Shown: in pieces, positions 37,026 to 44,964 of the stretch | Numbering within the stretch: position 1 is the stretch's first letter | How the letters are laid out: the number at the start of each line of letters is the position of its first letter | Source: Bog-473 sp963726005 | GTDB taxonomy: Bacteria > Actinomycetota > Acidimicrobiia > Acidimicrobiales > RAAP-2 | Length of the DNA stretch: 64,000 bases | Direction: 5' to 3' | Assembly (NCBI GenBank): GCA_963726005.1 | Contig: CAVSAT010000006.1 | Coordinates: forward strand, 62,001 to 126,000 | Notes under the pieces: model-generated | Told to the model about the DNA's origin: nothing | The model's database searches: none | What the model saw: only the letters and a program-made list of their open reading frames with translations | Position numbers and translations under genes: made by a program

Positions 37026-37423
37026 ACGAATTCGAGCGGCGTCCCCCCGAGGTCGATGACCGTCCGGCTCGGTTCCACCACGGCGCCCCCGAGCTCGACG
37101 ATCCGGGCCACCGTCGCCGCAACGTCGTGCACCCGGAAGGACAGGTGGGTGAGGCCGAGCTGGTTGACCGCGCGCCGCTCGCGGCTCCCGAAGGAGGCCG
37201 GCTGGGTGAAGGCCAGGAGCTCAATCGCCGTCGGCCCGCGCCGGATGAACTGGGACGCCACCACCACGTCGGGCAGGTCCATGAGCCGGGCAAACTCGGA
37301 CCCGATCGTGTGCGACTCGGCTTTCTCGAAGCCGAGCGCCTCGCAGTAGAAGCGCAGCGACCGCTCGAGGTCGCTCACGCAGATGCCGAAGTGCGAAAAG
37401 GCTGGTCCGGGTGCGTCGTTCAC
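36971..37423 (-). CDS. VOC-superfamily metalloenzyme (glyoxalase-like)
   Basis: 150 aa from GTG 37423. Two beta-alpha-beta-beta-beta modules with an H/E/H/E metal set are visible: FSHFGICVSDLERSLRFY, AIELLAFTQPASF, LGLTHLSFRVHDV and DGVRVELMDLGG. Known VOC members with this ligand set include glyoxalase I and methylmalonyl-CoA epimerase. The divergent neighbour encodes methylmalonyl-CoA mutase, so an epimerase role is attractive, but the sequence is not diagnostic and general lactoylglutathione-lyase-like enzymes look the same. The 3' end overlaps ctaG by 55 bp. Confidence 0.85.
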   Translation of the reverse strand: MNDAPGPAFSHFGICVSDLERSLRFYCEALGFEKAESHTIGSEFARLMDLPDVVVASQFIRRGPTAIELLAFTQPASFGSRERRAVNQLGLTHLSFRVHDVAATVARIVELGGAVVEPSRTVIDLGGTPLEFVYCTDPDGVRVELMDLGG

Positions 37424-37480
37424 GGCCCGTAGTCTGCCGTGTGTGGCCCATCCGCCCCGATCCTTCGTAGTCTCGGTGCC

Positions 37481-39088
37481 GTGACACCAAAGAAGCCCGA
37501 CCCTCAGGGCACCCACGAGCGGAGCACGGACTCGGGCATCGCCATCCACCCCGTCTACCGCGCCGGCGACCTCGATGGCTGGGACCCGTCCGTCCAACTG
37601 GGCGAGCCGGGCTCGTTCCCCTACACCCGCGGCGTCCACCCCCAGATGTACCGCTCGAAGCTCTGGACCATGCGTCAGTACGCCGGCTTCGGTTCGGCCG
37701 AGGCCACCAACCAACGTTTCAAGTTCCTCCTCGACGCGGGTCAGACCGGCCTGTCCTGCGCGTTCGACCTGCCGACCCAGATGGGCTATGACTCCGACCA
37801 CCCCCGGGCCGAGGGTGAAGTGGGCAAGGTTGGCGTGGCCATCGACTCCCTGGCGGACATGCGCCTCCTCATGGCCGACCTCCCGATGAACAAGGTCACC
37901 ACGTCCATGACGATCAACGCCACCGGAGCGATCCTGCTGCTCATGTACCAACTGGTGGCCGAGGAGCAGGGTGTGCCGAGCGACAAGATCCGCGGCACCA
38001 TTCAGAACGACATCTTGAAGGAGTACATCGCCCGGGGGACCTACATCTACCCGCCGCGGCCCTCCATGCGCCTGATCGTCGACACCTTCGCCTACTGTGC
38101 GGCCAACCTGCCCAACTGGAACACGATCTCCATCTCGGGGTACCACATCCGTGAGGCCGGTTCGACGGCGGTCCAGGAGATCGCGTTCACCTTGGCCAAC
38201 GGCATCGCCTACGTCGAGGCGGCTCTCGCGGCCGGCATGGACGTCGACGCGTTCGCGCCCCGGCTGTCGTTCTTCTGGAACGCGCACAACAACCTCTTCG
38301 AGGAGGTGGCCAAGTACCGGGCGGCCCGGCGCATGTGGGCGCGCATCATGACCGAGCGTTTCGGCGCCAGCGACGAGCGTTCCAAGATGCTGCGCTTTCA
38401 TACCCAGACCGGCGGGTCGACCCTCACGGCGCAGCAGCCGGAGAACAACATCGTGCGGGTCACCATCCAGAGCCTTGCGGGTGTGCTCGGGGGTACCCAG
38501 AGCCTGCACACCAACGGTTTCGACGAGGCGCTCGGGTTGCCGACGACGCGGGCGGCGAAGATCGCGCTGCGCACCCAGCAGATCGTCGGCTTCGAGTCGG
38601 GCGTCGCCGACACCGTCGACCCGCTGGCGGGCTCGTACTTCGTCGAGGCCCTGACCGATGACGTCGAGGCGGCGGCCAACGTCTACCTGGAGCGCATCGA
38701 ACAGCTGGGTGGGGCGGTCGCCGCCATCGAAGCGCGGTTCATGCAGGAGGAGATCGAGGCCGCTGCGTACAGCTTCGCCAAGTCGGTCGACGACGGCGAG
38801 AAGGTGGTCGTCGGGGTCAACCGTTTCGCCGACGACGAGGACGGGCACAATGAGGTGTTCCCGGTTGACGCGAAGCTCCAGCAGCTCCAGATCGACCGCA
38901 CCAAGTCCGTGCGGGCGGCGCGGGACCAGGCCGCGGTGGATCGCGCCCTGGCCGACGTCGCGGAGACGGCCAGGGGCGACGGGAACCTGCTCGTACCGAT
39001 GAAGGCGGCCCTCGAGGAGATGGCCACCCTCGGCGAGGTGGCCGACGTCCTGCGCGCCGAGTTCGGCGTCTACCAGCCTGGGGGCTGA
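37481..39088 (+). CDS. Methylmalonyl-CoA mutase, catalytic (large) subunit without B12 domain
   Basis: 535-aa TIM-barrel subunit of an adenosylcobalamin-dependent acyl-CoA mutase. Conserved blocks: FPYTRGVHPQMYRSKLWTMR, QTGLSCAFDLPTQMGYDSDH, TSMTINATGA, GTIQNDILKEYIARGTYIYP, RFHTQTGGSTLTAQQPENN and GSYFVEALTDDVE. The two substrate-deciding positions read Tyr (RQYAGFG, codon 37679-37681) and Arg (EYIARGTY, codon 38033-38035), the pair known for methylmalonyl-CoA mutase; isobutyryl- and 2-hydroxyisobutyryl-CoA mutases carry Gln in place of the Arg. The C-terminal cobalamin-binding domain is absent, so a separate small subunit must exist elsewhere. GTG 37481 is preferred (TAGTCT seven bases upstream); 37439 is alternative. 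Confidence 0.94.
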   Translation: MTPKKPDPQGTHERSTDSGIAIHPVYRAGDLDGWDPSVQLGEPGSFPYTRGVHPQMYRSKLWTMRQYAGFGSAEATNQRFKFLLDAGQTGLSCAFDLPTQMGYDSDHPRAEGEVGKVGVAIDSLADMRLLMADLPMNKVTTSMTINATGAILLLMYQLVAEEQGVPSDKIRGTIQNDILKEYIARGTYIYPPRPSMRLIVDTFAYCAANLPNWNTISISGYHIREAGSTAVQEIAFTLANGIAYVEAALAAGMDVDAFAPRLSFFWNAHNNLFEEVAKYRAARRMWARIMTERFGASDERSKMLRFHTQTGGSTLTAQQPENNIVRVTIQSLAGVLGGTQSLHTNGFDEALGLPTTRAAKIALRTQQIVGFESGVADTVDPLAGSYFVEALTDDVEAAANVYLERIEQLGGAVAAIEARFMQEEIEAAAYSFAKSVDDGEKVVVGVNRFADDEDGHNEVFPVDAKLQQLQIDRTKSVRAARDQAAVDRALADVAETARGDGNLLVPMKAALEEMATLGEVADVLRAEFGVYQPGG

Positions 39089-39091
39089 GGC

Positions 39092-39790
39092 GTGGCCGGG
39101 GAGGGGCCGCAGACCTTCTGGCCCTTGTTCGGCCTCGTGGTCCGCACGCCACGCCTCGAATGGCGCCTCCCGCACGAGGACGAGTTCGGCGCACTCGTCG
39201 AGTTGGCCGACCGAGGCATCCACGATCCGGGGACCATGCCGTTCTTCATGCCGTGGACCGACCTCGAGCCGGCGCAGCGGGCGCGCACGACCGCGCAGTA
39301 CCTCTGGAGGCACCGAGCCAACTGGCACGCCGACAACTGGGCGTTCACCGGTGCAGCGTTCGTGGGCGGCGAGCCCATCGGCATGCAGGACATGGAGGCC
39401 CAGCACTTCCCGGCGGTGCGGTCTGTCGAGAGCGGGTCCTGGCTGGGGCGCGAGCACCAGGGCCGGGGTCTGGGTCGCGAGATGCGCGAGGCCATGTTGC
39501 ACCTTGCCTTCGAGGGCCTGGGGGCCGTGGAGGCGCTGAGCGGCGCCTTCGAGGACAACGCCGCCTCGCTGGCCACGTCGCGGGCGATCGGCTACGAGGA
39601 GAATGGCGAGGCCAGAGGCAAGCGACGCGACGGCTCGGGCCGCACCATCCGCTTCCGGCTGAGCCGCGAGGCCTGGGAGTCGCGTCGGCGCGACGACATC
39701 GAGATCTTCGGGCTCGACGAGTGCCTCGACATGTTCGTCGGCCCGCCGGCGGCACCGTGGCCAATTCCGTCGAGCGGCGGCGCGCCCTGA
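39092..39790 (+). CDS. GNAT-family N-acetyltransferase
   Basis: 232 aa, starting at GTG 39092, three bases after the mutase stop, so probably co-transcribed. The fold resembles RimJ/RimL-type acetyltransferases: VVRTPRLEWRLPHEDEFGAL, WAFTGAAFVGGEPIGMQDME, the acetyl-CoA loop WLGREHQGRGLGREMREAML and FEDNAASLATSRAIGYEENG. A C-terminal extension of about 30 residues (DDIEIFGLDECLDMF) is present. It may acetylate a protein N-terminus or a small amine; no link to the mutase is evident. Confidence 0.88.
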   Translation: MAGEGPQTFWPLFGLVVRTPRLEWRLPHEDEFGALVELADRGIHDPGTMPFFMPWTDLEPAQRARTTAQYLWRHRANWHADNWAFTGAAFVGGEPIGMQDMEAQHFPAVRSVESGSWLGREHQGRGLGREMREAMLHLAFEGLGAVEALSGAFEDNAASLATSRAIGYEENGEARGKRRDGSGRTIRFRLSREAWESRRRDDIEIFGLDECLDMFVGPPAAPWPIPSSGGAP

Positions 39791-39848
39791 ACGACGCGGT
39801 CGGGGCGTCACGCCGGGTCACGGTGCCCTGATGGCGCCAACCCCGGCG

Positions 39849-40145
39849 TCAGGCGCTGACGACCGGGGCGAAGTGCTCGACCACGGGGAACGGGTCGTAG
39901 AAGTGGTGCAGCGCGGCACGCCAGGCTTCGTAGCCCGGTGAGCCACGGAAACCGTCCGTGTGGTCCTCGAGGTGCTCCCACTGGACGAGAAGCAGGAACC
40001 GCCTCGGTTCCTCGACGCAGCGCTCGACGCGCAGCGACACAAAGCCGGGGCTGGCGGCGATGATGTGCTTCGCAGTCTGCATCGCCTCGACGAACTCGGC
40101 CTCACGCCCGGCGACGACCTCCAGGAGGGCGTGCTCGGTGATCAT
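39849..40145 (-). CDS. ABM-domain (antibiotic biosynthesis monooxygenase-like) small protein
   Basis: 98-aa dimeric alpha/beta barrel protein of the ABM type: MITEHALLEVVAGREAEFVE, SPGFVSLRVERCVEEPRRFL, LLVQWEHLEDHTDGFRGS, AALHHFYDPFPVVEHF. Such proteins bind haem or small aromatic compounds, or act as cofactor-free monooxygenases. Start ATG 40145 overlaps the stop of the M20 amidohydrolase (ATGA), so translation is coupled. The longer open frame extending upstream to 40814 is a shadow of the amidohydrolase gene. Substrate unknown. Confidence 0.85.
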   Translation of the reverse strand: MITEHALLEVVAGREAEFVEAMQTAKHIIAASPGFVSLRVERCVEEPRRFLLLVQWEHLEDHTDGFRGSPGYEAWRAALHHFYDPFPVVEHFAPVVSA

Positions 40146-41317
40146 CCGCCCAGCAGGCGGTTGCGCAACGTCGGATCCGTGGCGGCGTCGATGGCGGTCC
40201 AGGCCAGCGCGACGGCGCCGTCGCGCACGGCGGCGTCGGCCGACTCGGTGATGCAGGCGGCAGCGAACTCCTGCTGGTGGTTGACCGCACCGTTGGTCTC
40301 TATCCCGATGAGCGGGTGGATGGTGGGCACGGCGAGCGACACGTTGGCCATGTCGGTGGAGAAGGTCGGCCGAGGCGTGCCGGCATCGTCGGCCTGGAAC
40401 GTCCGACCGAGCGCCTCCGCATTGGCACGGTAGGCCGCGAGCAGCGGGGGATCGGCCTCCATGTGCGAGTACACGGGCGACAGCTCGTGGTAGGCGACCC
40501 CGCAGCCTGTCGCGAGCGCCCCCGCTTCGAAGCAGGCCTCCACCCGGGGGCGCAGCGCGGCGAGACCCTCGATGGTGGGTGAGCGGACCATGTAGCGGGC
40601 GGTGACGGCGGCCGGGATGATGTTGGCGGCGGCCGTGCTCGCGGTGACCACGCCGTGCACCTGGTCCCCCGGCGGCAGCTGCTGGCGCAGGACGCCGATC
40701 GCGACCTGGGCCACCGTCAGAGCGTCCTGCGCGTTCACGCCCTCCCAGGGGGCGGCGGACGCGTGGGCTTCCCGCCCGGTGTAATGGACGTCGAAATGGG
40801 CCACGGCGAGGCACGTGCCCGTCAGCCGCTCAGCCGGCCATGGGTGCACCATCATCGCGGCGTGCACGCCGGCGAAGGCGCCGCGCTGGAGCATCAAGAC
40901 CTTGCCGCCGCCCCCTTCCTCGGCGGGCGTGCCCAGCACCCGGACCGTGAGCCCGACGTCGTCGGCCACTGCGGCCAAGGCCAGGCCGGCGCCGACCGCG
41001 GTGGCAGCGATGATGTTGTGCCCGCAGGCGTGGCCGATCCCGGGCAGCGCGTCGTACTCGGCGCAGACCGTCACCACGAGCTCCCCCTCACCTGAGCGGG
41101 ACTCGAGCGCCGTGGGCAGGTCGTAGACGCCTTCGTCCACCGTGAGGCCGCCCGCCCGCATCGTCTCCGCGACCGCCCGGGCGGAGGTCGTCTCCTCGAA
41201 GCAGAGCTCGGGTGTGGCGTGCACCCGGTGGCTGAGCGAGACCAGCTCGCCGAGGTGGTGGTCCACGACGGCGGCGGCGGCCTTCTTGGCCGGCGTGGCA
41301 ACGGGACCCGCGGTCAC
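40142..41317 (-). CDS. M20-family amidohydrolase (AbgB/HipO-like)
   Basis: 391-aa zinc peptidase/aminoacylase fold. Seen: LSHRVHATPELCFEETTSA, CAEYDALPGIGHACGHNIIA (metal Asp/His), GTPAEEGGGGKVLM (catalytic Glu pair), VAHFDVHYTGREAHASAAPW with the dimerisation-domain His, and NGAVNHQQEFAAA near the end. The arrangement resembles p-aminobenzoyl-glutamate hydrolases and other N-acyl amino acid amidases. It is 22 bp downstream of the carboxylase alpha gene on the same strand and overlaps the ABM gene, so the three may form an operon. Confidence 0.9.
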   Translation of the reverse strand: MTAGPVATPAKKAAAAVVDHHLGELVSLSHRVHATPELCFEETTSARAVAETMRAGGLTVDEGVYDLPTALESRSGEGELVVTVCAEYDALPGIGHACGHNIIAATAVGAGLALAAVADDVGLTVRVLGTPAEEGGGGKVLMLQRGAFAGVHAAMMVHPWPAERLTGTCLAVAHFDVHYTGREAHASAAPWEGVNAQDALTVAQVAIGVLRQQLPPGDQVHGVVTASTAAANIIPAAVTARYMVRSPTIEGLAALRPRVEACFEAGALATGCGVAYHELSPVYSHMEADPPLLAAYRANAEALGRTFQADDAGTPRPTFSTDMANVSLAVPTIHPLIGIETNGAVNHQQEFAAACITESADAAVRDGAVALAWTAIDAATDPTLRNRLLGG

Positions 41318-41339
41318 CGCTGGGTCACCGGCACGCCAC

Positions 41340-43106
41340 TTACTCTATGACCGCCACGACGTCGCCGGCTCCCACCGAGTCGCCTGCGCTCACACGCACC
41401 TCCTTGATCACCCCGTCCTTCTCCGCCGCGACGGCGTTCTCCATCTTCATTGCCTCGAGCAGGCAGATGGCCTGGCCGACTTCGACGACGTCGCCGACCG
41501 ACACGAGGACCTTGATGATCGTGCCCTGCATGGGGACCGTCACCTGGCCCGAGCCGTTGGCCGCCACCGCCGACGCGGCGGCACGCTTGGGCCGTCCGGC
41601 GGCCCGACCGGGTGCGGCCGCCGTGCCCAGGTCGGGTACCCACAAGCGCACGGAGAAGCGCCGGCCGTCGACCTCGGCGGTCACGTCGCGCTGGACCGTC
41701 GGCACCCCGTCCTCGGAGAGCGGCACCGCGGGGACCGCACCGGCGGGCTCCGCGGTGAGGTCGTTCAGGTCGAGGCGTTCCTCGACCCACTTGGTCGAGT
41801 GGGTGGCCGCCGCAAAATCGGGGTGCCTGAGGATCACCTGGTGTGCCGGGAGCGTGGTGGCCACGCCGGCGATGTGGGTCTCTCCGATCGCACGGAGCAT
41901 GCGCCGCCGTGCCGCCTCGCGGTCGGGTGCCCAGACGATCAGCTTGGCGATCAGGTTGTCGTAGTGCTGCGACACCGTGTCACCAGCCTCGTAACCCGCA
42001 TCGAGGCGAACGCCCGGGCCGGCCGGCTGGTGGAACGCGGTCAGCGTGCCCGGAGAAGGCGAGAACCTGCCCCCGCTCGGGTCCTCGGCGTTGATACGGA
42101 CCTCGATCGCATGGCCGAACCGGCGGACGTCATCCTGCGTGAAGTCGATGGGCTCGCCCGATGCGATGCGGATCTGCCAGGCGACGAGGTCGAGGCCGCT
42201 CACCAGCTCCGTCACCGGGTGCTCCACCTGGAGCCGGGTGTTCATCTCCAGGAAGTAGAACGCGCCGTCCTCGTAGAGGAATTCGACCGTCCCGGCGTTG
42301 TAGTACCCGCAGGCCTCGGAGACCTTGACGGCGGCGAGGCCCATGGCGTGACGGACGTCCTCGGGGAAGTCGGGTGCCGGACTCTCCTCCACCAGCTTCT
42401 GGTGGCGGCGCTGTGCCGAGCAGTCGCGCTCGCCGAGCCACAGCGTGTTGCCGTGCTGGTCGGCCAGGACCTGCATCTCGACGTGGCGCGGCCAGGCGAG
42501 GTAGCGCTCGAGGTAGATCTCGGGCCGGCCGAAGTAGGCCTGAGCCTCTCTGGCGGCCGACTCCATCGCGTCGGCGGCGTCGGCGGCGTCGGCGACCACC
42601 TTCATGCCGCGGCCTCCGCCGCCGTGGGCCGCCTTGATGGCGACGGGCCAACCGTGGAGGTCGCCGAACGCGACCACCTCGTCGGGTGACGTGAGTGGTT
42701 CGGACCGGCCGGGCACTCCCGCCACGCCGGCCTTCTCGGCGGCCAACCGAGAGCTGATCTTGTCGCCCATCACCTCGATCGCCTCGGGCGGCGGGCCGAT
42801 GAAGGTGACGCCGCGGCCGGTGATCGCACGAGCGAAGTCGGTGTTCTCCGAGAAGAAGCCGTAGCCCGGGTGCACGCCGTCGGCCCCGCTCTCGTCGATC
42901 GCGTGCAGGATGGCCTCGGTGTTGAGGTAGCTCTCGGCCGCGGTCTCCCCGCCGAGGGCATACGCCTCGTCGGCCATGCGCACGTGCAGGGCGTCGCGGT
43001 CCAGGTTCGAGTAGACGGCAACCGTCGCGATGCCCAGCTCACGGCAGGTCCGGATGACCCGGACGGCGATTTCGCCGCGGTTTGCGATCAGGACCTTCTG
43101 GAGCAC
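41340..43106 (-). CDS. Acetyl/propionyl-CoA carboxylase alpha subunit (biotin carboxylase + BCCP)
   Basis: 588 aa. The biotin carboxylase part (residues 1 to about 450) has LQKVLIANRGEIAVRVIRTC, HPGYGFFSENTDFARA, AAHGGGGRGMKVV (ATP loop), YLERYLAWPRHVEMQVLAD, ERDCSAQRRHQKLVEESPAP and FLEMNTRLQVEHPVTEL. The C-terminal biotinyl domain carries the biotinylated Lys in CLLEAMKMENAV. GTG 43106 is set by the N-terminus, with GAAAGG upstream. It carboxylates biotin for acyl-CoA carboxylation; the beta (transferase) subunit is not in the window. Next to the mutase and B12 genes, propionyl-CoA is the likelier substrate (inference). Divergent from birA. Confidence 0.95.
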   Translation of the reverse strand: MLQKVLIANRGEIAVRVIRTCRELGIATVAVYSNLDRDALHVRMADEAYALGGETAAESYLNTEAILHAIDESGADGVHPGYGFFSENTDFARAITGRGVTFIGPPPEAIEVMGDKISSRLAAEKAGVAGVPGRSEPLTSPDEVVAFGDLHGWPVAIKAAHGGGGRGMKVVADAADAADAMESAAREAQAYFGRPEIYLERYLAWPRHVEMQVLADQHGNTLWLGERDCSAQRRHQKLVEESPAPDFPEDVRHAMGLAAVKVSEACGYYNAGTVEFLYEDGAFYFLEMNTRLQVEHPVTELVSGLDLVAWQIRIASGEPIDFTQDDVRRFGHAIEVRINAEDPSGGRFSPSPGTLTAFHQPAGPGVRLDAGYEAGDTVSQHYDNLIAKLIVWAPDREAARRRMLRAIGETHIAGVATTLPAHQVILRHPDFAAATHSTKWVEERLDLNDLTAEPAGAVPAVPLSEDGVPTVQRDVTAEVDGRRFSVRLWVPDLGTAAAPGRAAGRPKRAAASAVAANGSGQVTVPMQGTIIKVLVSVGDVVEVGQAICLLEAMKMENAVAAEKDGVIKEVRVSAGDSVGAGDVVAVIE

Positions 43107-43162
43107 GCTCGACCTTTCCGGAGGTGGACACTCACAATTGCACGCGCCGTATGGTGTCTGCC
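43107..43162. promoter_or_regulatory. Divergent promoter region, carboxylase alpha / birA
   Basis: Fifty-six bases between the two starts. On the plus strand TATGGT (43150-43155) lies seven bases before ATG 43163, fitting a leaderless birA transcript; a weak TGGACA (43125-43130) is 19 bases further up. The minus-strand gene has a GAAAGG ribosome-binding site. An in-frame ATG at 43151 overlaps the -10 and is a less likely start. Confidence 0.4.
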
Positions 43163-43909
43163 ATGTGGGGCGGGGAATGGGACATCCGCCGCTTCGACGA
43201 GCTCGACTCGACGAACACCTATGTGCGCGACGAGGCACGTCGGGGGGCGCCGGCGGGCCTGGTCGCCGTGGCCGACCACCAGACGGCCGGGCGGGGGCGC
43301 CTCGATCGGCGCTGGGAATCGCCTCCGGGAGCCAGCCTGCTGGTCTCGATCCTGCTCCGCCCGCAGTGCGGGGGCGCCGACCTCCACCTCGCAACGGGGG
43401 CGGTCGCCCTGGCGGCGGTCGACGCTTGCCGGGAGGTCTCCGGGGTCGAAGCGGTGCTCAAGTGGCCGAACGACCTCCTGGTGGGCGGGTCCAAGCTGGC
43501 TGGGGTGCTGGCTGAAGCCGAATTCGCCGGGGGATCCCTGGTGGCGGTGGTGGTCGGGATCGGGATCAACGTCGCCTGGCCTGGGCCGGCGGGGGCCGGC
43601 GGGGCGTGTCTCGACCAGGTGGCCGCCGGTGAGCAGCCGGTCGACCGCACGGACCTGCTCGATCGGCTCCTCGGCGCGCTGCTGCCCCGGCGCGGCCTGC
43701 TCGACGACGCGGCGGGGCGGCGGGTGCTGGCCGAGGAGGTGCGGCGACGCTGCGCCACCCTGGGCCAGGCGGTTCGGGTCGTCCTGCCCGGAGAGGAATT
43801 CACGGGCCGGGCGGTCGCCATCGACGATGCGGGGTGCCTGGTCGTCGAGTCGGCGTCCGGGCTCCGCCTGGTGACGGCCGGCGACGTGGTGCACCTGCGC
43901 CCTGCGTGA
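43163..43909 (+). CDS. birA: Biotin-[acetyl-CoA-carboxylase] ligase, monofunctional
   Basis: 248-aa biotin protein ligase: activates biotin with ATP and attaches it to the carboxylase BCCP domain. Seen: RRFDELDSTNTYVRDEARRG, VAVADHQTAGRGRLDRRWES (biotinyl-AMP-binding GRGRxxR loop), ASLLVSILLRP, VLKWPNDLLVGGSKLAGVLA and VVVGIGINVAWP, then the C-terminal SH3-like domain. There is no N-terminal DNA-binding domain, so it cannot act as the classic BirA repressor. Its placement divergent from the only biotin-carrying gene in the window fits its role. Confidence 0.95.
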   Translation: MWGGEWDIRRFDELDSTNTYVRDEARRGAPAGLVAVADHQTAGRGRLDRRWESPPGASLLVSILLRPQCGGADLHLATGAVALAAVDACREVSGVEAVLKWPNDLLVGGSKLAGVLAEAEFAGGSLVAVVVGIGINVAWPGPAGAGGACLDQVAAGEQPVDRTDLLDRLLGALLPRRGLLDDAAGRRVLAEEVRRRCATLGQAVRVVLPGEEFTGRAVAIDDAGCLVVESASGLRLVTAGDVVHLRPA

Positions 43910-43950
43910 GTCATGGGGGGCGTGCGGGGGCCGCGCTACCATTCGGTCCC

Positions 43951-44961
43951 ATGCGCCTTCTCGTCACGGGAGGTGCCGGTTTCATCGGGTCCAACTTCGC
44001 CCGCTACTGGGTCGAACAGCATCCCGAGGACCATGTGGTCGTCTATGACGTCCTCACCTACGCCGGCAACCGACCCAACCTGTCCGACATCGAGGATCGG
44101 ATCGTGTTCGTCCAGGGGGACATCTGCGACCCCGATGCGGCCGAAAAGGCCGTTCGCGGCGAGGAAATAGACACTGTCGTCAACTTCGCCGCCGAGTCGC
44201 ACAATTCCCTGGCGGTCCTCAATCCGGGGCTGTTCTTCCGGACCAACGTGATCGGCACCCAGACCATGCTCGAGGCGGCTCGGCAGAGCGGCGTGACCCG
44301 GTTCCACCATGTTTCGACGTGCGAGGTCTACGGCGATCTCCCGCTCGACGCCGACGAGGTGTTCAGGGAGGATTCGCCGTACCGTCCCCGTACCCCCTAC
44401 AACGCGTCGAAAGCGGGGGCGGACCATGCGGTCCGGGCCTACGCCGAGACGTACGGGCTCCCCATCACGATCACCAACTGCGCCAACAACTACGGGCCCT
44501 ACCAGTTCCCCGAGAAGCTGATCCCGCACTTCTGTGCCCTGGCGCTCGACGACCAGCCCCTCACCCTCTATGCGAGCACTGAGAACCGGCGGGAGTGGCT
44601 GCACGTCCATGACCACTGCACCGCGATCGACGCCGTGCTGGCCCGGGGCCGGGTGGGCGAGACCTACCACGTCGGCAGCGGGGTGGAGGCGTCCATCATG
44701 GAGGTGGCCGACCGGATCCTGGCCACCCTCGAAAAGCCGGAGACGCTCAAGACGATCGTGCCCGATCGTCCCGGCCACGACCGCCGCTACGTGCTCGACG
44801 CGACCAAGCTCCAGAGTGAGCTGGGCTGGAAGCCGTCGATCGACTGGGAGCAGGGCTTGGCCGAGACCGTGCTCTGGTATGCGCAGAATCGAGCGTGGTG
44901 GGAACCGTTGCGGGCCCGTGCCCCCGTCGCCGAAGGGGCCTGGGGAACCGGAGGCGGCTGA
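43951..44961 (+). CDS. rmlB: dTDP-glucose 4,6-dehydratase-like SDR (RmlB), atypical catalytic Cys
   Basis: 336-aa extended short-chain dehydrogenase/reductase. NAD-binding MRLLVTGGAGFIGSNFARYW, FAAESHNSLAVLNPGLFFRT, TPYNASKAGADHAVRAYAET (YxxxK), TNCANNYGPYQFPEKLIP and RREWLHVHDHCTAI are standard RmlB blocks. The active-site STDEVYG motif reads STCEVYGDL: the Asp that serves as general acid in dehydration is Cys124, while the neighbouring Glu125, Tyr and Lys are kept. TACCAT (43937-43942) lies eight bases before ATG 43951. First gene of a six-gene sugar operon; rmlD follows after 3 bp. Other 4,6-dehydratases or epimerases are possible because of the substitution. Confidence 0.85.
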   Translation: MRLLVTGGAGFIGSNFARYWVEQHPEDHVVVYDVLTYAGNRPNLSDIEDRIVFVQGDICDPDAAEKAVRGEEIDTVVNFAAESHNSLAVLNPGLFFRTNVIGTQTMLEAARQSGVTRFHHVSTCEVYGDLPLDADEVFREDSPYRPRTPYNASKAGADHAVRAYAETYGLPITITNCANNYGPYQFPEKLIPHFCALALDDQPLTLYASTENRREWLHVHDHCTAIDAVLARGRVGETYHVGSGVEASIMEVADRILATLEKPETLKTIVPDRPGHDRRYVLDATKLQSELGWKPSIDWEQGLAETVLWYAQNRAWWEPLRARAPVAEGAWGTGGG

Positions 44962-44964
44962 GCC

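Noticed and set aside
37424..39811. A long minus-strand open frame running from the VOC gene back through the mutase and GNAT genes
   Set aside because: Only the 36971-37423 part encodes a recognisable protein; the rest is antisense to two well-conserved plus-strand genes.
42568..42596. GCGTCGGCG-type microsatellite in the carboxylase gene
   Set aside because: It encodes a short Asp-Ala-Ala run (VADAADAADAM) in a variable loop of biotin carboxylase; ordinary low complexity in GC-rich coding DNA.
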